Source: Alphaproteobacteria bacterium (GTDB lineage Bacteria > Pseudomonadota > Alphaproteobacteria > RF32 > UBA3637). From it: a stretch of DNA of 13,930 nucleotides. The stretch spans positions 1-13,930 of the forward strand of contig JAFQJY010000048.1 of assembly GCA_017414845.1 (NCBI GenBank), given 5' to 3'. The first letter of the stretch is position 1; each line of letters starts with the position of its first letter. The notes under the pieces were generated by a model, which did not search any database, was not told the DNA's origin, and saw only the letters and a list, made by a program, of their open reading frames with translations. Positions 12,977 through 13,930 of this stretch are shown here, piece by piece. The translations under genes were made by a program, and so were the position numbers.

Positions 12977-13930
12977 TTACCCTCTCTTCATCATTCTTTT
13001 AAAATCAGAAATCTTAAACGCACCCATTCCGAAAAGGCTTCCGAAATAGAACACACTTGCCACACCGATTTGCCCTATCAATGAAACGGCAGGCAACCAC
13101 TTTATTTTCGTCATTTCCTTTGACAGATACAACATAACACCTTTTTCAGACAAAATCAAGACAATTGCCATTAAACATGATGCTATAACAATCTTCTTGA
13201 AGCGAGATTTAAATGTTGCATCAAAAACCAAATCATGACTCTTTTTGAGCAATCTCACATATTGCAAGGCATTTATCCACACCGTTATTCCTGTCGCCAG
13301 TGCAATACCGACATGTCCCCAAAACTGCATGAGCGTCATACACAAAAACGCATTGATAATCACGCCGACGGTTGCAATTTTAACAGGCGTTTTTGTATCT
13401 CCTCTGGCATAGAAAAAAGGCGATAATGCCTTCGTCAGCATATAGGCCGGAAGTCCTATGGAAAAAGCCATCAGTGCATACGCCGTCGGAGATGTATCGG
13501 AGGCTGTAAAATTACCTCTTTGAAAAAGGACTTCTATAATCGGGGATGACAGAAAGAAAAGGCCTATCATTGACGGAAGCGACATCAAAAAAGAAACTTC
13601 CAATGCCCTGTTCATATCATGGTGAGCCCTATCCAAATCGCCCTTTTGAATATGAGAAGACAGTACAGGCAACAAAGCCGTACTGATAGAAACACCGATA
13701 ATGCCTATCGGCAACTGAAACAAGTGATGAGCGTAATTGAGCCATGACACGGCACCGGCGCCGACAAAAGACACAAAAAAGGTATCTAAAAACAGATTTA
13801 TCTGATAAACCCCTGAGCCGAAAACCCCCGGAAGCATCCTTTTAAAAAGGAGTTTTAATTCTTCGGATATATGTAAAAAAACACGCCACGGCATTAATAA
13901 TTTAATCAAAAAACCTGCCCGAACGGCAGC
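12977..13930 (-). CDS. murJ: Lipid II flippase MurJ, C-terminal 317 residues (cut by window edge)
   Basis: Inner-membrane flippase that moves lipid II outward for peptidoglycan synthesis; MOP/MVF superfamily. The frame is open through the right edge, so about the first 200 residues (of roughly 510) are missing. A TTG near 13909 is internal, not a start. The visible part covers the second half of the transporter with repeated hydrophobic helices. Family stretches include SVSWLNYAHHLFQLPIG, QRGNFTASDT and ALSPFFYARGDTKTPVKIA. At the position that is usually Asp-Arg (YADRL in E. coli, whose Arg lines the central cavity) this protein has His-His. It is the first visible gene of a unit with the Nfu and DUF192 genes, with gaps of one base and an overlap of one base. 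The 3' end is at 12977 (TAA). Confidence 0.93.
   Translation of the reverse strand, partial: AAVRAGFLIKLLMPWRVFLHISEELKLLFKRMLPGVFGSGVYQINLFLDTFFVSFVGAGAVSWLNYAHHLFQLPIGIIGVSISTALLPVLSSHIQKGDLDRAHHDMNRALEVSFLMSLPSMIGLFFLSSPIIEVLFQRGNFTASDTSPTAYALMAFSIGLPAYMLTKALSPFFYARGDTKTPVKIATVGVIINAFLCMTLMQFWGHVGIALATGITVWINALQYVRLLKKSHDLVFDATFKSRFKKIVIASCLMAIVLILSEKGVMLYLSKEMTKIKWLPAVSLIGQIGVASVFYFGSLFGMGAFKISDFKRMMKRG

Noticed and set aside
13907..13909. TTG as a real start of a 310-residue protein
   Set aside because: The frame stays open to the window edge and the sequence matches the middle of MurJ, so this is an internal codon of a gene cut by the edge.

Overview
The window looks like ordinary chromosome of a low-GC (about 40% by eye) Gram-negative bacterium, most likely an alphaproteobacterium. 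The order lolC/E-lolD-dnaE and a NifU-domain gene beside murJ are both familiar in Alphaproteobacteria, and the outer-membrane lipoprotein sorting genes and two predicted lipoproteins fit a diderm. The low GC and ankyrin-repeat lipoprotein suggest a host-associated lineage, but this placement is inference. No rRNA, tRNA, CRISPR array, insertion sequence or phage gene was seen. Every gap between genes is under 150 bases.

Layout. (1) 1-3923, minus strand: lolC/E, lolD and the first 664 codons of dnaE, an operon for lipoprotein export and DNA replication; dnaE runs off the left edge. (2) 4067-5353, plus strand: a secreted ankyrin-repeat lipoprotein, closed by a hairpin terminator. (3) 5420-7724, minus strand: an MsbA-like ABC exporter overlapping a GNAT acetyltransferase. 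(4) 7845-9013, plus strand: a three-gene cassette of a small single-pass membrane protein, an ECF sigma factor and a His-rich Spy/CpxP-like periplasmic protein, each separated by one base. A TGAAC-N17-CGTT element that resembles an ECF autoregulatory promoter lies just upstream. (5) 9053-9892, minus: a HAD phosphatase; 9970-10497, plus: queH; the two promoters appear to share one palindromic -35 box. (6) 10503-11246, minus: nagB; 11338-12129, plus: an ADP-ribosylglycohydrolase-family protein. (7) 12122-13930, minus: the 3' part of murJ, a NifU-domain protein with a duplicated Cys-rich tail, and a DUF192 envelope protein, packed as an operon.

How they fit together. Much of the window serves the envelope: lipoprotein release (LolC/E, LolD), lipid II flipping (MurJ), an exporter, two predicted lipoproteins, and a candidate envelope- or metal-stress sensing circuit. 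The circuit recalls the CnrY-CnrX-CnrH arrangement (membrane anti-sigma, periplasmic sensor, ECF sigma), but in the order anti-sigma/sigma/sensor and with a LTxxQ chaperone-like His-rich protein. It is the best candidate here for an under-described system.

Two further observations stand out. The MurJ fragment has His-His where the family usually has Asp-Arg in the transport cavity. Predicted promoters place transcription starts within about 0-30 bases of start codons, and queH and the ADP-ribosylglycohydrolase gene look leaderless.
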